From: Bacteroidota bacterium
GTDB taxonomy: Bacteria; Bacteroidota; Ignavibacteria; Tepidaquicellales; Tepidaquicellaceae
DNA length: 64,000 bases
Assembly: GCA_018266875.1 (NCBI GenBank)
Contig: JAFDZR010000025.1
Coordinates: 50,514-114,513, forward strand
Direction of reading: 5' to 3'
In this document: piece by piece, positions 1-8,610 of the stretch
Numbering within the stretch: the stretch's first letter is position 1
Layout of the letters: every line of letters begins with the position of its first letter
The notes under the pieces: model-generated
What the model saw: the letters and a program-made list of their open reading frames with translations, nothing else
Databases searched by the model: none
What the model was told of the DNA's origin: nothing
Position numbers and translations under genes: made by a program

Positions 1-1274
1 TTGTCCCCCTTATCTTTTATTTTGCAATTAGATATTCCTATTACGGATATTTATTTCCGAATACTTTTTATGCAAAGACGGGATTTTCGGAAGCTTACCT
101 GAATGCAGGTATAGATTATTTTACAAAGTTCCTTACTTCTTATCTGCTTTACGGTGTGATTCTTTTAGCGCCGCTTTATCTTTTTAAAAAGAAGGAAAAT
201 CATTTCATTCTTTCGCTTTACTATCTCCTGATATTCTCTTTTATTGTTTATTCGATTTCAATTGGCGGGGACGTCCTGAAGCAGAACAGATTCTTTCTGC
301 CTGTTCTTCCGCTGATCTATATTCTTTTCGCAAAATTACTTACTGAAATATATTTTACGGTCTCCAGAAAAAATTCAAAGAGTATTGCGCTTGGCGCTGT
401 TACGATCATTGCGCTTGCTGTCTGCATATATTATTATTCATCTCAGAAAGAGAAACTTGACAGCGATATTCAGAGCGAGAACGGACTGGTTGATAAGATG
501 AAATCCACAGGAAACTGGTTCAAAGTCAAACAGCAGAGTCTCGGTAGACCAATGACACTTGCTGCTACAACAATCGGCGCAGTTTCATATTTTGCCGGTC
601 CGAATGTAAATGTTATTGACCTTCTCGGTCTGACCGATAAGGAGATCGCGCATAATCCAAAGATCATTCCTGAAATATCTGCAGGTGAGATCGGCTGGAA
701 GGAAAGAAACTACAATGCTGATTATGTTATGTCCAGGGATCCGGATTATATATATTTTTCCACGGGAGTTAAGCCCAGCGCTTACGGGGAAAGAGCTCTT
801 TACACCAACGGGGAATTCATTAAATATTATTACCCGTATTATTTCACAGATAAATCCAATAATTCAACTGATGTCGTTTACAAACGAAAATCTGAAGATG
901 AAGTCCTGAATTATAATTATGATTTTCCCGGAAATCCGAATTATAAAAATACATATGTGAATATGTTTAATCAGGCGATGAATTCATCGCGGGACAAATC
1001 ACGCACGCAGGCTGCGCTTGATGAATTCAGACAATCGATTGACACAGGTCCTGCCGGGTTCGGTCTACCTTACCAGTATATGGGTGATATTTATATGCAG
1101 ATGGGCAATAAGGATCAGGCGAAAAAGAGTTATGAAAAAGCGGTTGAAGTTGACGATTTTAATGTAATTGCGCATTATCAGCTTTATCAGCTTTACAGTC
1201 AGGCGGGAGATTCGCTCAAAGCCGCTGAAAGTATTCAGAAAATTCAGAAATATGATCCGGAAGTTCTGAGATAA
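1..1274 (+). CDS. GT-C-type membrane glycosyltransferase with C-terminal TPRs (5' end cut by window)
   Basis: The reading frame is open from base 3 with no start, so the N-terminus lies outside the window. The first visible residues contain RYSYYGYLFPNTFYAK and later GGDVLKQNRFFLPVLP. Both are typical of polytopic GT-C glycosyltransferases of the AftB/ArnT-like kind, which use polyprenyl-phosphate sugars on the periplasmic face of the inner membrane. Several hydrophobic helices occupy roughly the first 160 visible residues. A soluble region with IDLLGLTDKEIAHNPK follows, and the last 70 residues form two TPR-like helical repeats (GDIYMQMGNKDQAKKSYEKA). The next gene, a GT9 transferase, starts 10 bases downstream, which suggests a joint role in surface glycan assembly. 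The family is inferred from motifs and the substrate is unknown. Confidence 0.6.
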   Translation, partial: VPLIFYFAIRYSYYGYLFPNTFYAKTGFSEAYLNAGIDYFTKFLTSYLLYGVILLAPLYLFKKKENHFILSLYYLLIFSFIVYSISIGGDVLKQNRFFLPVLPLIYILFAKLLTEIYFTVSRKNSKSIALGAVTIIALAVCIYYYSSQKEKLDSDIQSENGLVDKMKSTGNWFKVKQQSLGRPMTLAATTIGAVSYFAGPNVNVIDLLGLTDKEIAHNPKIIPEISAGEIGWKERNYNADYVMSRDPDYIYFSTGVKPSAYGERALYTNGEFIKYYYPYYFTDKSNNSTDVVYKRKSEDEVLNYNYDFPGNPNYKNTYVNMFNQAMNSSRDKSRTQAALDEFRQSIDTGPAGFGLPYQYMGDIYMQMGNKDQAKKSYEKAVEVDDFNVIAHYQLYQLYSQAGDSLKAAESIQKIQKYDPEVLR

Positions 1275-1284
1275 TCCTATCAAA

Positions 1285-2337
1285 ATGAAAATACTCATAA
1301 ACGCTCTCTCCGGAAACGGAGACGCTTTAATGTTTTCACCTTCCCTCAAAATTCTAAAAGAAAAATTACCCGATTCCCGGATTGATATGCTTGTTATGTT
1401 CAGGTCTGTCAGAGAGATGTATAAGGAAAATCCTTTCCTGAATGAAATTCACTTTATTGACTTTTTAAAACAGTCAAAGTTAAGATCTCTCTCGCAGGTC
1501 AGACAGCTTAGTAAAAATGAATACGATATTTCTGTAAATGTCTACCCTGCCAACAGGCTTGAGTATAATGTGCTTAACGCTTTTCTCGGAGCAAAGAAAA
1601 AATTAGCTCATCACTACCTTCATACGGATATTTTCCGCGCTGAATTTTTCAATGATGTTCTTATTGATGAAGTAAAAGACAGGCATAATGTACTCCAGAA
1701 TCTTGATCTTATCAAAAAGATCGTTAACACAGAGGATAAGGAAGCGGGTCCGATGGAAATTTATATAAGCGCTGATCATCAGCAGAATGCTGAAAACTGG
1801 ATCCGTGAAAATAATTTTGAAAACAAAAGGCTTGTCGGATTTCATCCGGGTTCATCCCTGCTCAAAAATCACATTCATAAAAGATGGGATAAGGAAAAAT
1901 TTGTTCATCTTGCCGGAGAACTCATAACAAAATATGACGCGGAAATTCTTCTGTTTGGGAATGAATTTGATCTGAATAACGAAATCAAAAAGGGGATAGG
2001 AAACAGATCTCATATTGCATCCGGTCCTGATTATATGGACTCGGTGGCAAGAATGAAATACTGCAGTCTGTTTGTATCAAACGATACTGCTTTCCTTCAT
2101 ACTTCAGCTGCATTAAAGCTTCCGGTAATCGGAATATTCGGATATACTAATTATAAAGAATTATTCCCATGGAAAACTGAATACAGAATAATCAGAAAGG
2201 AACTGGACTGCAGCCCGTGTTTTTATAATTCCCCAAAACCGGCTCAATGCAAATGGTCCGGCGATGATGAATTCAAATGCATGAAAAATATAAGTTTGGA
2301 AGAGGTCTTTAAAGCCGCAGGAGAACTTTTGCGGTGA
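1285..2337 (+). CDS. Glycosyltransferase family 9 (heptosyltransferase-like)
   Basis: This 350-residue protein has the two-lobe GT-B layout of ADP-heptose:LPS heptosyltransferases. The N-terminal lobe begins MKILINALSGNGDALMFSPSL, the family's glycine-rich GDxL loop. The C-terminal lobe contains VGFHPGSS and, near residue 275, SNDTAFLHTSAALKLPVIGIFG, the conserved donor-binding stretch. A Cys-rich segment near the end (CSPCFYNSPKPAQCKW) also recurs in GT9 enzymes. It would transfer heptose or a related sugar to lipid A core or another surface glycan in the cytoplasm. ADP-heptose synthesis genes (rfaE1, rfaE2, rfaD) lie elsewhere in the window. It follows the GT-C gene closely and converges with a TonB receptor gene 17 bases away. 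The acceptor cannot be told. Confidence 0.8.
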   Translation: MKILINALSGNGDALMFSPSLKILKEKLPDSRIDMLVMFRSVREMYKENPFLNEIHFIDFLKQSKLRSLSQVRQLSKNEYDISVNVYPANRLEYNVLNAFLGAKKKLAHHYLHTDIFRAEFFNDVLIDEVKDRHNVLQNLDLIKKIVNTEDKEAGPMEIYISADHQQNAENWIRENNFENKRLVGFHPGSSLLKNHIHKRWDKEKFVHLAGELITKYDAEILLFGNEFDLNNEIKKGIGNRSHIASGPDYMDSVARMKYCSLFVSNDTAFLHTSAALKLPVIGIFGYTNYKELFPWKTEYRIIRKELDCSPCFYNSPKPAQCKWSGDDEFKCMKNISLEEVFKAAGELLR

Positions 2338-2354
2338 CCTTTCCTACTTACTCA

Positions 2355-4262
2355 TCAGTTGATAAAATCCCAGACTATTGTGAATCTTGATATTGCATTG
2401 AGAAATCCTCCTCTGTCATAAAGAGGGAATAAGTATGTGTTGTAAACCAGCGAATTGAAAATATTCGCAACAGTAAGATTTATATTCGCCCTTCCTATTC
2501 TTGCCCCTATATAGAAATCGGTAATGAACTGATCCTTCAGAGGAAAAGCTGAACTGCTTAAGCTGTATGAATAGAGTGTCTGATCCTGAAATGTAATATT
2601 CCTGATGTTGTAATATTTAAAATCAAATCCTGTCCTTAATTTTAACTTTCCCCTGAATAAAATATTCTTATATGCAATATCTGATTTTATATAATGTTCA
2701 GGAAAGAGTTCGGAGTTTGAATTGTTGTAGTTCAGAGAAATATCAAAATACTGTGAAATGAAATTATAACCGGCGTTGATATTTCTTACTGAAACATCTG
2801 AACCAGCATTTTTTCCGGTACTGTAAACAAATTCAAATTCACTGTTCGTATAGCGGAATTTAATTCCGCCGTTAATTAAATTATTTGTCAGATCCGAAAT
2901 CGGTGTATCGGTTGATACAGCATTTACATAAGTCTCTGATGCATTATTGATAAAATATTCCGATCTTCTTATACCGGCACTGAAATTCACTGATGCTTTC
3001 TTTGTGCTTATAGCTTTTACTGTCGCTTCTGCTCCTGCATTGAGGTAATTTTTACCGGCTAAATTATCATTTCTCACTAAAGCGGAAGCTGAGAATATGC
3101 TGTATCTAAGGTCATATTTGGCTCTGAGAGAATAGTAAAGATCTCTGGAATTCTGATACGGATCAGTAAGCGAATTCAGGAATTTTGTGATATTGCCGTT
3201 CAGAATATTTGAATAAATATTGAATCCCAATGTCAGATCGGATAAATAATTTTTACCGTAATTAATTGATATGTTCTGAAGCAGCTCTCCGCCGTAAGCA
3301 ATAGAATGCTGGTATCCGGAATAAATATTAACGGAGCCTGTGTCAGCAGGATTGTAAAGATCTCTTATTGAATTATTACTGTAAATTTTTACTTTTGTAA
3401 CCCAGTCTTTTTTCCTGAAAAATTTTCCTGTGAACTGCGCGCTGCTGAAATAATTTTCGAGATTTTCCTTTTGAACTGAATTAATTACTTTTGCATTCAA
3501 AGGGTCAGCGAGCGAATCTTTATCAGCGGTATACTGCAGTCCTTCATTAAGTCCGCGGTCAAAATTACTCAGACTCAGATCGAATCTTATATTAAAGTCT
3601 GATGAAAAATACAGATTCACTCTGGCTCTGCCACGCCATACATTAAATTCCGAATTTAAATACCTGCCGTCGAGAGAATGTTTTGTGATTCCGGCCATGA
3701 CGCTTACCTTTCTGGAAACAGGCTGAGAGAGGAATATATCAGCTGACAAAGATCCGTCCCTGTCCTGTGAATATCTGAACTGAGAAAACGGCTGTGGAGT
3801 AAAAAAATCTTTCGTGATTACATTTATGACTTTTCCGGATGAATTTATTCCGTAAAAGAAGGATGAAGTTGCGGAAATTTCTTCAATGCGGTCAATTTCA
3901 TTTACTGATAAGTTCTGTATGTCAAATCCCTGATAAAAATTGTCATTCACCTGTATCCCGTCCCTGAATATGCCGGTGCTGTAATAACTGCTGCTGTTGA
4001 AACTTATATTGTTTCGCCCGCCCTGTCCGAAATCATTTATAAAAAAACCCGGACGATGATCCAGTATCTCGGATAAATTTCTTCTGTCGTTCCAGATGCA
4101 AAGTGAATCATATCTGAATACTTCCGAATTTTTGGAAAGATAAGTGCTGTTTAAAATTTTATTTTGACCGAACGGGATTTTCTTTAAAGTATCTGAAGTG
4201 ACAGTCTGCGAATTTACATTCAGGCAGTTAATAAAAAGAATAATAAAGATTAAGTATTTCAT
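2355..4262 (-). CDS. TonB-dependent outer-membrane receptor
   Basis: This 635-residue protein starts with a signal peptide (MKYLIFIILFINCLNVNSQ). A plug domain follows at about residues 50-150, with FRDGIQVNDNFYQGF and VNEIDRIEEISATSSFFYG, the classic DRIEVxxGPxSxxYG-like plug end in a diverged form. About 480 residues of alternating beta-strand sequence end in an aromatic strand (SRFTIVWDFIN). The size resembles BtuB or FecA-type receptors without a carboxypeptidase-like N-terminal repeat. Such receptors import chelates, vitamins or oligomers using TonB energy. It is the last gene of a minus-strand run, 8 bases after phoU, so uptake of a phosphorylated or phosphate-responsive ligand is possible, but that is guesswork from position. 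Confidence 0.8.
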   Translation of the reverse strand: MKYLIFIILFINCLNVNSQTVTSDTLKKIPFGQNKILNSTYLSKNSEVFRYDSLCIWNDRRNLSEILDHRPGFFINDFGQGGRNNISFNSSSYYSTGIFRDGIQVNDNFYQGFDIQNLSVNEIDRIEEISATSSFFYGINSSGKVINVITKDFFTPQPFSQFRYSQDRDGSLSADIFLSQPVSRKVSVMAGITKHSLDGRYLNSEFNVWRGRARVNLYFSSDFNIRFDLSLSNFDRGLNEGLQYTADKDSLADPLNAKVINSVQKENLENYFSSAQFTGKFFRKKDWVTKVKIYSNNSIRDLYNPADTGSVNIYSGYQHSIAYGGELLQNISINYGKNYLSDLTLGFNIYSNILNGNITKFLNSLTDPYQNSRDLYYSLRAKYDLRYSIFSASALVRNDNLAGKNYLNAGAEATVKAISTKKASVNFSAGIRRSEYFINNASETYVNAVSTDTPISDLTNNLINGGIKFRYTNSEFEFVYSTGKNAGSDVSVRNINAGYNFISQYFDISLNYNNSNSELFPEHYIKSDIAYKNILFRGKLKLRTGFDFKYYNIRNITFQDQTLYSYSLSSSAFPLKDQFITDFYIGARIGRANINLTVANIFNSLVYNTYLFPLYDRGGFLNAISRFTIVWDFIN

Positions 4263-4270
4263 TCACAAGA

Positions 4271-4951
4271 TTATTCTTTCGGTTTAAGATTTTCGGGATC
4301 CTTGCTGTGCTTGACCATTTTTGCATCAATGAGGAATATAACATCTTCGGCAATGTTGGTGGCATGATCTGAAAGTCTTTCTATGTTTCTTACAAGAGCA
4401 AGAATATGACAGCAGGGGACAATCAGGTCGCTGTTTGATCTCATTTCCTCTGTAAGCAGATCGAAAATCTTTCTGTCCAGCCGGTCAATCTCCTCATCAA
4501 AATTTATTATGCTCTTTGCCAGTTCCGCATCGCCGTTAACAAAACAATCAATGCTCATCTTTACGATCTTCTTGACTTTTACTGACATATCGTCAACTAT
4601 CATTTTTCGCAGAAGTTCTCCCTGACCCAGGAGCACTTTTACTCTTTCTGCAATATTTACAGAAATATCTCCCATTCTTTCCAGGTCGCTGTTTATCATT
4701 AAAGAAGACATAATAAGTCTAAGATCGAATGCAACGGGCTGTGTTAGAGCAAAAATTCTCTGGCAGTGTTTATCTATTTTGACATCAAATTTATCCACTT
4801 CATCATCTCTGCTGATGACTTTCTGTGCAAGGTCCAGATCTCCTTCAAACAGTGCTTTAAAGGAATTATCTATCTGTTCCTCAACAAGACTTCCCATTTT
4901 AATGATTTTCTCTTTTAGCTTTTCAAGCTCTTCTTCAAGATAATGAAGCAT
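4271..4951 (-). CDS. phoU: Phosphate signalling protein PhoU
   Basis: At 226 residues it has the usual PhoU length and two-repeat all-helical structure. Each repeat carries a metal-binding E/DxxxD-type helix: MINSDLERMGDISVNIAERV in the first and LVRNIERLSDHATNIAEDV in the second. PhoU binds the Pst transporter and the PhoR sensor kinase at the inner membrane and damps phosphate uptake and Pho regulon expression. The gene lies 54 bases after pstB, a common pairing. The channel genes pstS, pstC and pstA are absent from this window, so the transporter it controls must be encoded elsewhere. No obvious Pho box was found. Confidence 0.93.
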   Translation of the reverse strand: MLHYLEEELEKLKEKIIKMGSLVEEQIDNSFKALFEGDLDLAQKVISRDDEVDKFDVKIDKHCQRIFALTQPVAFDLRLIMSSLMINSDLERMGDISVNIAERVKVLLGQGELLRKMIVDDMSVKVKKIVKMSIDCFVNGDAELAKSIINFDEEIDRLDRKIFDLLTEEMRSNSDLIVPCCHILALVRNIERLSDHATNIAEDVIFLIDAKMVKHSKDPENLKPKE

Positions 4952-5005
4952 ACTTAATTGTTTTTATAAATTTATGAATTCAGAATTTAATATCAAAATT
5001 ATTAA

Positions 5006-5770
5006 TTAACCGAATCTTCCCGAAATATAATTCTGGGTTTCTTCTTTTTCCGGTTTTGTAAACATTTTACTTGTCTGATTGTATTCAATAATCTCGCCTG
5101 TAAGAAAGAAAGCGCATCTGTCGCTGACTCTTGCCGCCTGCTGCATGTTATGAGTTACAATTACAATTGTCAGGTCTTTTTTCAGATCAAACATTAATTC
5201 TTCTATCTTTGCGGTTGAGATCGGATCCAGAGCGCTCGCAGGCTCATCCATCAGAAGTATCTCCGGATCCACTGCAAGCGCTCTCGCTATGCAGACTCTC
5301 TGCTGCTGTCCACCGGAAAGTCCCATTGCGGATTCCTTCAGCCTGTCCTTGACCTCGTCCCATATTGCAGCTCTTATGCAGTTTTTTTCGACGATCTCAT
5401 CCAGCTCTTTTTTACCCGTTATGCCGTTTATTCTCGGTCCGTAAACAATGTTCTCGTAAATTGATTTCGGAAAAGGATTGGACTTTTGAAATATCATCCC
5501 GACTCTTCTCCTTAGTGAAACTACATCAACCCTTTTGTCATAAATATCTACACCGTCGATTTTTACTTCGCCTTCTATCCTAACGTTGTCAATTGTGTCA
5601 TTCAGCCTGTTAAGAGTCCTGAGGAATGTTGATTTCCCGCACCCTGAAGGTCCGATCAGAGCGGTGATCTTCTTTTCGTTTATCTCGATAGAAACATTTT
5701 TCAATGCCTGATTATCTGAATAATACAGATCTAAATTTTTTGTAATTATTTTTTTATCGCTCATTAACAT
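5006..5770 (-). CDS. pstB: Phosphate ABC transporter ATP-binding protein PstB
   Basis: This 254-residue ABC ATPase has Walker [10 protein letters not shown], signature LSGGQQQR, Walker [14 protein letters not shown] and the H-loop [13 protein letters not shown]. The segments LRTLNRLND and [20 protein letters not shown] are diagnostic of PstB, as is the C-terminal YISGRFG. It powers high-affinity phosphate import through PstCA. Here it sits between lolD (12 bases away) and phoU (54 bases away), not behind pstSCA, so this is a detached regulatory and energy pair within an envelope-biogenesis operon. The start is MLMSDKK; a second Met two codons later is an equally good start. Confidence 0.93.
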   Translation of the reverse strand: MLMSDKKIITKNLDLYYSDNQALKNVSIEINEKKITALIGPSGCGKSTFLRTLNRLNDTIDNVRIEGEVKIDGVDIYDKRVDVVSLRRRVGMIFQKSNPFPKSIYENIVYGPRINGITGKKELDEIVEKNCIRAAIWDEVKDRLKESAMGLSGGQQQRVCIARALAVDPEILLMDEPASALDPISTAKIEELMFDLKKDLTIVIVTHNMQQAARVSDRCAFFLTGEIIEYNQTSKMFTKPEKEETQNYISGRFG

Positions 5771-5782
5771 TAAAATCTCTTT

Positions 5783-6463
5783 TTATGATTCCGATATTTT
5801 ACCGTCTGTCATTTTTATTATTCTGTCACACTTCCGTGCAAAATCCTCATTGTGAGTTACTATTACGAAAGTCTGTCTGAATTTATTCCTTAGTTCGAAT
5901 ATAAGTCTCATTATTGAATCTGCATTTTCCGTATCAAGATTCCCTGTAGGTTCATCAGCAAGGATCAGTCTCGGTGAATTGATCAGCGCTCTTGCAATTG
6001 CAACTCTCTGCGCTTCGCCTCCGGAAAGTTCGGAAGGTTTGTGATCAGCCCTGTCTCTGAGTCCAACTTCGCTGAGTATTTCAAGAGCTTTTCCGGAATC
6101 TTCCCTGCCGCTTATCATTGATGCGATAAGTACATTTTCCAGTGCAGTGAATTCAGGCAGTAAGTGGTGAAACTGAAAGATAAATCCGATCTTCTGACTC
6201 CTGAATAAGGCAAGTTCTTTTTCCTTTTTGTCAAATATGTTCATTCCCTCGAATAATACTCTTCCTGAATCAGGGTTGTCAAGCGTTCCGAGAATATGAA
6301 GAAGCGTGCTTTTTCCGGCTCCTGATTTTCCTGTAATGGCGCAGATCTCTTCGCCGAAAATTTCAAGATCAATATTCTTCAGTACGTCAAGTTTCTTTGT
6401 CCCTGCAAGAGGATAAGACTTGTTTACTTTTTCTATCTTTATTAAAACTTCTTTTTCAGTCAT
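5783..6463 (-). CDS. lolD: Lipoprotein-releasing/MacB-type ABC ATPase LolD
   Basis: This 226-residue ABC ATPase has Walker [11 protein letters not shown]-loop [16 protein letters not shown], signature [16 protein letters not shown] and Walker [13 protein letters not shown]. The [16 protein letters not shown] stretch is characteristic of LolD, which with LolC/E extracts lipoproteins from the inner membrane for delivery to LolA. The permease gene lies immediately upstream with a 29-base gap, so the two form an ATPase-permease pair. MacB-type efflux ATPases share these motifs, but the partner permease has LolC/E length and layout, favouring lipoprotein release. Confidence 0.85.
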   Translation of the reverse strand: MTEKEVLIKIEKVNKSYPLAGTKKLDVLKNIDLEIFGEEICAITGKSGAGKSTLLHILGTLDNPDSGRVLFEGMNIFDKKEKELALFRSQKIGFIFQFHHLLPEFTALENVLIASMISGREDSGKALEILSEVGLRDRADHKPSELSGGEAQRVAIARALINSPRLILADEPTGNLDTENADSIMRLIFELRNKFRQTFVIVTHNEDFARKCDRIIKMTDGKISES

Positions 6464-6492
6464 TGATTAATTTAAAAGAATAACTCATTTTA

Positions 6493-7719
6493 TCATTCCC
6501 ATCTGATTGAATCTACAGGCTTCAATTTTGCCGCTCTCCTTGATGGATATATCGAAGCGAGATAACATAAAAGCATTGCAGCCATTGGTATGTATAAAAG
6601 ATCGGTGAACCTTAATTCAACAGGTAGAGCTTCGAGTTTGTAAACCGATGTATCAAGTTTGTAAAATTCAAAATATATCTGAGCCAGTATTATCCCGAGT
6701 CCTATTACAAGCCCTGAAAGGGTCCCAATCACTCCGACGGATAAACCCTCGATCATGAAAATATTGGTGATCATTTTATCGGTTGCCCCCATGGATTTCA
6801 GAACTCCTATGTCACGTTTTTTCTCTATAACGGTCATTGTCAGCGAACCGAGAATATTAAATGAAGCGACCGCAATTATTATACTGAGTATTGTAAATGC
6901 AACCCACCTCTCTACTTTTAAAATCGAATAAAAATCCTCATGCAGATCATACCATGTCAGTACTTTGTATTTATCCCCGAGCAGTTTTATGATCTTCGCT
7001 TTTTCCATTTCGGAATTTGTGATGTCGTCAAGTCTCATCTCCACTCCGCTTACCTTGTTTCCGAGATCGAACATCTGCTGAGCGCCTTCTATTGAAATGT
7101 ATGCATAATTACCGTCATAATCCTTATTGTCTGAATCATAAACTCCGGTGATAATAAATTTTTTGGTTTTGGGATCAACAAACTGTGTCAGCGAACTTTC
7201 AAGTCCGACCGGACTCAGCAGTGTAAGCGTATCTCCCGGTCTTGCTTTCAATTTGCCAAGAAGTGAAAAACCGAGAACTATACTCCCGAAATCACCTTTG
7301 TCAGAGAGATCAAACTTACCCAGTTTGATTGTTTCCTTTACTCCTGAAACTTCTGAAACCTCATCCTCCTTTACCCCCTTGATGAATACTACTTCGTTCT
7401 GCCCTTCATTTGCAAGCATTCCTTTGTTAAGAGTATATGGCGAAGCTGATTTTATTCCGAGATCTTTTATCCTGCTCTGTATCTCATCATAATCCGAAAG
7501 TCGGGAACTGTCAGCTGACTCGACTCTGATATGAGGATCAAAACTGACAAGTATGTTTGTAACTTTGCTGTTGAATCCGTTGAATACGGATAATACAATT
7601 ACAAGAGCTGCTACGCCGATACAAACTCCTACTATTGAGATTAGTGAAATGATCGTAATGAAACTGAATTTCTTTTTTGAAAACAAATATCTTCTTGCAA
7701 TGAAATATTCGGGCTTCAT
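6493..7719 (-). CDS. LolC/LolE-like FtsX-family permease
   Basis: The 408-residue protein has one N-terminal transmembrane helix (about residues 20-45, starting YLFSKKKFSFITIISLISI). A large periplasmic MacB-like domain extends to about residue 265, and three C-terminal helices follow. This is the LolC/E and FtsX layout. The conserved cytoplasmic loop KKRDIGVLKSMGA after the second helix contacts the ATPase. The final PSRRAAKLKPVDSIRWE is a typical LolC/E tail. Only one such permease gene is present next to lolD, so it would act as a homodimer, as in bacteria with a single LolF-type subunit; that part is inference. It ends 29 bases before lolD and starts 9 bases after the SerK-like gene. Confidence 0.85.
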   Translation of the reverse strand: MKPEYFIARRYLFSKKKFSFITIISLISIVGVCIGVAALVIVLSVFNGFNSKVTNILVSFDPHIRVESADSSRLSDYDEIQSRIKDLGIKSASPYTLNKGMLANEGQNEVVFIKGVKEDEVSEVSGVKETIKLGKFDLSDKGDFGSIVLGFSLLGKLKARPGDTLTLLSPVGLESSLTQFVDPKTKKFIITGVYDSDNKDYDGNYAYISIEGAQQMFDLGNKVSGVEMRLDDITNSEMEKAKIIKLLGDKYKVLTWYDLHEDFYSILKVERWVAFTILSIIIAVASFNILGSLTMTVIEKKRDIGVLKSMGATDKMITNIFMIEGLSVGVIGTLSGLVIGLGIILAQIYFEFYKLDTSVYKLEALPVELRFTDLLYIPMAAMLLCYLASIYPSRRAAKLKPVDSIRWE

Positions 7720-7728
7720 CTCATTCTC

Positions 7729-8565
7729 CTATTCATCAAAAACTATTACCGATTCCTGATACTGTCTTACTTTATTCTTGTCTATTTTATCAATGAGTAT
7801 TCTTTTAAGCTCAGCCTGCTTTTCTTCTATATTCCTGTCATGCATTAATTTGCTGATTTCATATTTTACATGAAGGACTCTGTTAATGATCCTGTGTCTG
7901 GAAATGCCTGCAGGCAAATGATATTTGCTGTCCGCTATTTTTAAGATGTGACTTTTCCTGAGATCCGGGAAAATGATCAGCAGACCTTTTCTGCGGGTAT
8001 ATTTCCTTATGTCGGAAAACTTTATATCACTTTCAGATCTGTCAAAATCATATATTTTAAAGTAAAGCATTGTCAGAGTGTGAAGCTGATCCACCATTTT
8101 ATCAAGATCCGAAGAGAGCTTTATGAGAATGTTCTCATCTTTTACTATATCAGAGGCAAGGGTGTAATGAAATTTCTCTTTGATCATTTCTATGCCTTTT
8201 GAATAGGAAATCTTTTCATACGGTAACCCGTTAATCTCGCAGTACTTTTTAAGCTTATCCATTTTAAGATTGTAAACAAGATGATTCCATTTGTCAAGTT
8301 TCAGTGATTTATCCCTGTAATCCAGTACCTGCGCAAGTATCAGTTTACAGCCGATTTCCATCAGCGAACCGTATCTGTTAGCACCGTCCAGAAGAATTAT
8401 GTCATCATTGTGTCTGCCGGTAATTACAGGATTGATAAGATATTTTGACCTGGAAATTCTGTTGTAAATGTTCCTTAATCTAATGGTCTCTGTGGCTTCA
8501 TGGAGTTTTATTTCGGTAAGACGAAGGATCTCAAGATCAAAATAATTATCAGTGTAATTTATCAA
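7729..8565 (-). CDS. SerK/SbnI-like ParB-fold protein (putative free-serine kinase)
   Basis: The 278-residue protein starts at TTG; no usable ATG lies near its N-terminus. Residues 15-85 carry a ParB/sulfiredoxin-fold pattern: LHEATETIRLRNI, then NPVITG, then IILLDGANRYGSLMEIGCKLILAQVLDY. The early HE plus the later LDGANRYG motif resembles the free L-serine kinases SerK (Thermococcus) and SbnI (staphyloferrin B clusters), whose catalytic Glu lies in the HE motif. The C-terminal LPAGISRHRIINRVLHVKYEI stretch also recurs in that group as I recall it. Such a protein would make O-phospho-L-serine from serine and ATP or ADP. No siderophore or cysteine genes adjoin it; its neighbours are the ClpB half and lolC. 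It could instead be a nucleotide-sensing regulator. Confidence 0.5.
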   Translation of the reverse strand: MINYTDNYFDLEILRLTEIKLHEATETIRLRNIYNRISRSKYLINPVITGRHNDDIILLDGANRYGSLMEIGCKLILAQVLDYRDKSLKLDKWNHLVYNLKMDKLKKYCEINGLPYEKISYSKGIEMIKEKFHYTLASDIVKDENILIKLSSDLDKMVDQLHTLTMLYFKIYDFDRSESDIKFSDIRKYTRRKGLLIIFPDLRKSHILKIADSKYHLPAGISRHRIINRVLHVKYEISKLMHDRNIEEKQAELKRILIDKIDKNKVRQYQESVIVFDE

Positions 8566-8610
8566 TTCCCTGTAAATTTAATTTTTACTGACAATAAATT
8601 TTGGTCAGTG

